Assembly (NCBI GenBank): GCA_022925895.1
Contig: JAKSYS010000755.1
Location: forward strand, 1 to 27,362
DNA: 27,362 bases
Reading direction: 5' to 3'
From: Fragilaria crotonensis
Taxonomy: Eukaryota > Bacillariophyta > Fragilariophyceae > Fragilariales > Fragilariaceae
This document shows positions 24,617 through 27,362 of this stretch, in pieces (within the stretch, counting starts at the first letter, position 1; every line of letters begins with the position of its first letter). Made by a program: the position numbers and the translations under genes. The notes below the pieces were generated by a model. It saw nothing but the letters and a program-made list of their open reading frames with translations. It was not told the DNA's origin and did no database searches.

Positions 24617-26878
24617 ATGACTGATCCGTCTGCAGAACACGTTGATCTTTCTATTGATGTGATATCGGCAATTGGAGTAGATGATCACCAATCAGCAGTA
24701 AGCATGGAAGAAAGCATAACTGCCGCTGGCAGCAGTGCTGCTGAAGAGGACCCGAACAACACTTCTGCCAGTTTCGACGTTGACGAGGAAGATGATGATG
24801 GCACAAGTACGAGGGGGCATGGCAGGAGCCGCCGCAAGCGCCAGCGTGCAGACTTTCCCTGGTCACACACTCATGATTGGACCTCGGGTGACCCACCGAG
24901 GCAACGTGGCAAACGAAAATGCATGGTATGCCAGAAATGGTTTTCCTCCGCAACGAATGCGCAAGGATGGAAAATTCACTTGTCCAACCAACATCATATC
25001 ACCTCCTCAATGTCCATACAAGATCAATCCTCGCAGCAAAAGAGGCCAGCAGGCGGGCATCAAGGAACAATGAAGAGTATGATGCTTCTTCCTCAGCACG
25101 TGCTGCAGAAGTATGAGAACGCTGTCGTCGACTACGTTATTGGCGGTAACATCTCCTTGCGTGCTGCTGGTGAACAACAATTCTCCACGCTTGTTGAAAC
25201 CCTCACCAATGGTTGTTACAAACCTCCATCAACGCGTACAATCCTCAGGAGAACGGTCGAACTCTTCAACATTGCCCAGCCCTTGCTTGCGAATTACTTA
25301 TGCAGCCTCAACTCTTGTGTTTCTCTCACAATGGATGGGTGGTCTAATCGAAATCTCAAGGGGTTTTATGTCGTGACAGCTCACTGGATTGATACAACGT
25401 CAGGTGCCATGAAAAGCTTACTGCTAACCATTCTTGATGTTTCCTCTGGCACAGGCGTTGGAAATCGAGTTGGCTCGGCACTTTTTGAATACCTCACTGA
25501 TAAAGTTGGCGTTGCTTTTCTGTCGCGACTTCTTCATGTCGTCACGGACAATGGGTCCGATGCTTGCACAGCAGTGACTCGCCTCTTCCAGCTTGTCAAC
25601 AGTCATTTGGGCTCCAGAGTCCTGCTTCCGTCCAACCATATTCGCTGTGCCGATCACTCCGTGCAGCGTGGTGTATTATCAATCTTATCACAAGTCAAAG
25701 GAATTAATGAAAAGCTTCGGGGCTCTCTTGTGAGCATCCGTCGAAGCAAAGTTTTGCGTCAGTCTTATCGTTCGGAAGCCGAGCGTTTGGGATACAAAAG
25801 CAAGGAGCCAACCCATCAGGATTGCCCCACACGGTGGAACTCAACGCATCAGATGTGCAGCGACGCACTGCAAAAACGCGAGGCACTGGACCTGACCATG
25901 ATGCTCCATGAAGATGATCTTGGAACCGGTCCATTATCAGATTTGGAATGGTCGAAGATTCGTGGGGTGATGGACTTTCTTCGGGTACCACGTCAGGTGA
26001 TGGAGTCCCTAGCTGCGGACCGTAAGTCATCGCTTGACCTTGTTGAACTATCGATTTCTCACCTTATCAAACATTGTGAGGTAAACGAGGAACAACTTGT
26101 GCGTGTTGACCCTTCCCTTTCGGTTGCTGACATGAAGTCTAAGCTAGAGGCGTACGAGAAGAAACTGGTTCAGCTACCGGCTATTGTGGCTGGATACCTC
26201 AATCCGCAAATCCATAAGCCGACAGATCCAACAAAGCTGAAGGAACTCAAGACAACCATTCGAGCTGTTCTAAATGATCGCTACGCTGACAAGCTTCATG
26301 TTGTACCACCTCGCAATGTTTTGGAACAATCGAATGCCACTCTTTTTGAAGCCCTCTTTGCGAGTAGTGGCACTTCAAACCAAGTTGATGGAGACAATAC
26401 TCCTCTTTGTGACGAGGTTGACCAATACCTTGCCATGGGCGTTGTTGTTTCGCAGTCATTTATTGACGTTGTCCAATGGTGGATAGGACGGAAGGATGTG
26501 CTTCCGGCTCACTATCACATGGCAATGGACTACCTGGCAACACCGGCGACATCAACACCATCGGAGCGAGTGAACAGCATGTCGGGTCGGGAGTATACTT
26601 CAGCACGGCAATCGTTGTCGTCTGACATCTTTGTTAAGACCATGTGTTTACGCTCGTGGATGAAGCTTGACATAATCAAAATTCCTCGCGATCGTCAAAA
26701 GGCAGCGATGTCAGGATTGGCGGGATCATCTCGGCCAGCACCAGATGAATCTATTGACGCAGTGGTGAGCATGATCGAAATGGAGCAAGAGGAGTGGGTA
26801 GAAGAAGTCCTGGACGACGATGTTGTTGGCATGCTGAACGTACAGTTTGATAATATGTTTGCTGATGATTCCGACTGA
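24617..26878 (+). CDS. hAT transposase with N-terminal BED zinc finger
   Basis: 753 residues from the ATG at 24617, uninterrupted. It binds the element's ends and catalyses cut-and-paste transposition. An acidic N-terminus and a basic GRSRRKRQR cluster (nuclear import) lead into a BED-type zinc finger: C102-x2-C105-x15-H121-x4-H126, preceded by the aromatic FPWSHTHDW. The RNase H-like catalytic core has D240 in SLTMDGWSNRNLKGF, D311 in HVVTDNGSDACTAV and E650 in TSTPSERVNS, so the D, D, E triad is complete. HIRCADHSVQRGV and CPTRWNSTHQM are typical hAT insertion-domain motifs. The C-terminal dimerisation region (about 617-690) has VVQWWIGRKDVLPAHYHMAM and a final LRSWMKL. The SERVFS seen in most relatives reads SERVNS. 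The intact frame suggests recent activity. The last 60 residues are acidic. Confidence 0.93.
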   Translation: MTDPSAEHVDLSIDVISAIGVDDHQSAVSMEESITAAGSSAAEEDPNNTSASFDVDEEDDDGTSTRGHGRSRRKRQRADFPWSHTHDWTSGDPPRQRGKRKCMVCQKWFSSATNAQGWKIHLSNQHHITSSMSIQDQSSQQKRPAGGHQGTMKSMMLLPQHVLQKYENAVVDYVIGGNISLRAAGEQQFSTLVETLTNGCYKPPSTRTILRRTVELFNIAQPLLANYLCSLNSCVSLTMDGWSNRNLKGFYVVTAHWIDTTSGAMKSLLLTILDVSSGTGVGNRVGSALFEYLTDKVGVAFLSRLLHVVTDNGSDACTAVTRLFQLVNSHLGSRVLLPSNHIRCADHSVQRGVLSILSQVKGINEKLRGSLVSIRRSKVLRQSYRSEAERLGYKSKEPTHQDCPTRWNSTHQMCSDALQKREALDLTMMLHEDDLGTGPLSDLEWSKIRGVMDFLRVPRQVMESLAADRKSSLDLVELSISHLIKHCEVNEEQLVRVDPSLSVADMKSKLEAYEKKLVQLPAIVAGYLNPQIHKPTDPTKLKELKTTIRAVLNDRYADKLHVVPPRNVLEQSNATLFEALFASSGTSNQVDGDNTPLCDEVDQYLAMGVVVSQSFIDVVQWWIGRKDVLPAHYHMAMDYLATPATSTPSERVNSMSGREYTSARQSLSSDIFVKTMCLRSWMKLDIIKIPRDRQKAAMSGLAGSSRPAPDESIDAVVSMIEMEQEEWVEEVLDDDVVGMLNVQFDNMFADDSD

Positions 26879-27147
26879 AATAGAATGTCTGAGTATGCCT
26901 ACAAGTCTCACCGACAAGCAGAGAAATCATTAATCATTATAGTGGCTCATCAATTCATTTTCTATTCTAGAATCACCATGATAAGATGATGATCATCGGC
27001 AGCTAATGCGTACTCAATGGTGTGCACGAAGTTGGTGTTGCTGTAATCGTATCATTACCCGGTAATTACCTTTTAACTTTTACCTTTTAACGTTTAACGT
27101 GTAAACGTTAAAAGGTAAAGGTAACGATTTTCCTTAAAGGGTAAAGG

Positions 27148-27272
27148 TAAAGGTAACGATTTTCCTTAAAGGGTAATTTCCTCAAGGGTAAAGTTAATGC
27201 ATTTCCTTAAAGGGTAAAGGTAAAGGTTACGATTTTCCTTAAAGGGTAATTTCCTAAAGGGTAAAGGTAAAG
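27148..27272 (+). repeat. Right subterminal direct repeat of the hAT element
   Basis: About 125 bp, the second copy of the array at 24222-24347, in the same orientation. Differences include CTCAAGGG for CTAAAGGG, TTAATGC for TTAAAGC, and GGTTACGAT for GGTAACAAT. It is preceded by an extra GTAACGATTTTCCTTAAAGG unit (27121-27140). Confidence 0.9.
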
Positions 27273-27300
27273 GGCTTTAACTTTACCCTTTACCTTTTAC

Positions 27301-27316
27301 CTTACCCTGCCGAGGC
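27301..27316 (-). repeat. Right terminal inverted repeat of the hAT element
   Basis: CTTACCCTGCCGAGGC, the exact reverse complement of 24163-24178. The hAT-type end is at 27309; the remaining 46 bases of the window are host flank with no recognisable gene. Confidence 0.9.
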
Positions 27317-27362
27317 CTATCTTCAAGGCTGCGTACACCGTACACCACGCATTCAATGTGGA

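Larger units (their letters stand above)
24170..27309 (+). mobile_element. hAT-superfamily DNA transposon with intact transposase
   Basis: About 3.14 kb. The left end CAGGGTAAG (24170-24178) and right end CTTACCCTG (27301-27309) are exact inverted repeats and begin with the CAGGG typical of hAT ends. The match extends outward for seven more bases (GCCTCGG / CCGAGGC), giving a 16-bp inverted repeat over 24163-24178 and 27301-27316. The right terminal repeat continues inward as GTAAAAGGTAAAGGGTAAAG. The left one resumes the same sequence from about 24207, after roughly 28 extra bases. Large subterminal arrays (24181-24390 and 27054-27305) surround a single transposase gene. No 8-bp target duplication is visible next to CAGGG: AGCCTCGG on the left, CCGAGGCC on the right. 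Confidence 0.85.

Noticed and set aside
1-27362. tRNA, rRNA, riboswitch or CRISPR features
   Set aside because: I scanned the spacers by eye for tRNA-like TTCGA arms, rRNA cores and regular repeat-spacer patterns and found none that hold up. A covariance-model search (tRNAscan or Rfam) would be decisive.

Overview
This is nuclear DNA from a eukaryote, most likely a stramenopile alga and probably a diatom. The grounds are: short GT-AG introns (118, 152 and 128 bp) that restore conserved protein families exactly; a single polypeptide fusing glucose-6-phosphate dehydrogenase to 6-phosphogluconate dehydrogenase, an arrangement known to me from stramenopiles; 'ASAFAP'-like plastid-targeting motifs at two protein N-termini; and gene-dense packing with unrelated neighbours on both strands. 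No species can be named from the sequence alone.

Layout. 2-625 (+) is the 3' part of an IMP4 rRNA-processing gene cut by the window edge. 1874-3133 (+) is argininosuccinate synthase. 3134-6595 is a 3.4 kb gene-poor, AT-rich stretch with possible decayed coding sequence and a perfect palindrome. 6596-7879 (+) is a type II membrane glycosyltransferase of the GT61 type. 7880-8777 is non-coding and holds a 144-bp tandem duplication ending at the stop codon of the next gene. 8778-12021 (-) is the G6PDH-6PGDH fusion (two exons). 12833-14077 (+) is a CBM9-like domain protein. 14476-15450 (-) is an unrecognised low-complexity acidic protein. 16528-19403 (+) is DNA ligase I (two exons, PCNA-binding motifs). 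20024-20601 (-) is a pterin-4a-carbinolamine dehydratase whose 5' end is not in one frame. 20904-22144 (+) is a SpoU/TrmH-family RNA methyltransferase (two exons). 22644-23591 (-) is a DUF1415 protein with a plastid-type presequence. 24170-27309 is an apparently intact hAT transposon with a BED-finger transposase.

The genes are mostly unrelated housekeeping functions, not an operon-like system. They cover ribosome biogenesis (IMP4), the arginine/urea cycle (argininosuccinate synthase), NADPH and pentose supply (the fusion enzyme), DNA replication and repair (ligase I), pterin recycling (the dehydratase) and probably organellar RNA modification (SpoU). The dehydratase and the methyltransferase diverge from a shared 302-bp spacer.

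The most unusual structure is the hAT element. Its transposase reading frame keeps the catalytic D, D and E. Its ends carry large subterminal arrays of a GGGTAAAG motif, and the arrays are in direct rather than inverted orientation. I see no new defence or RNA-guided system and no CRISPR, tRNA or rRNA gene. Splice sites and start codons are inferred by eye from conserved protein sequence.
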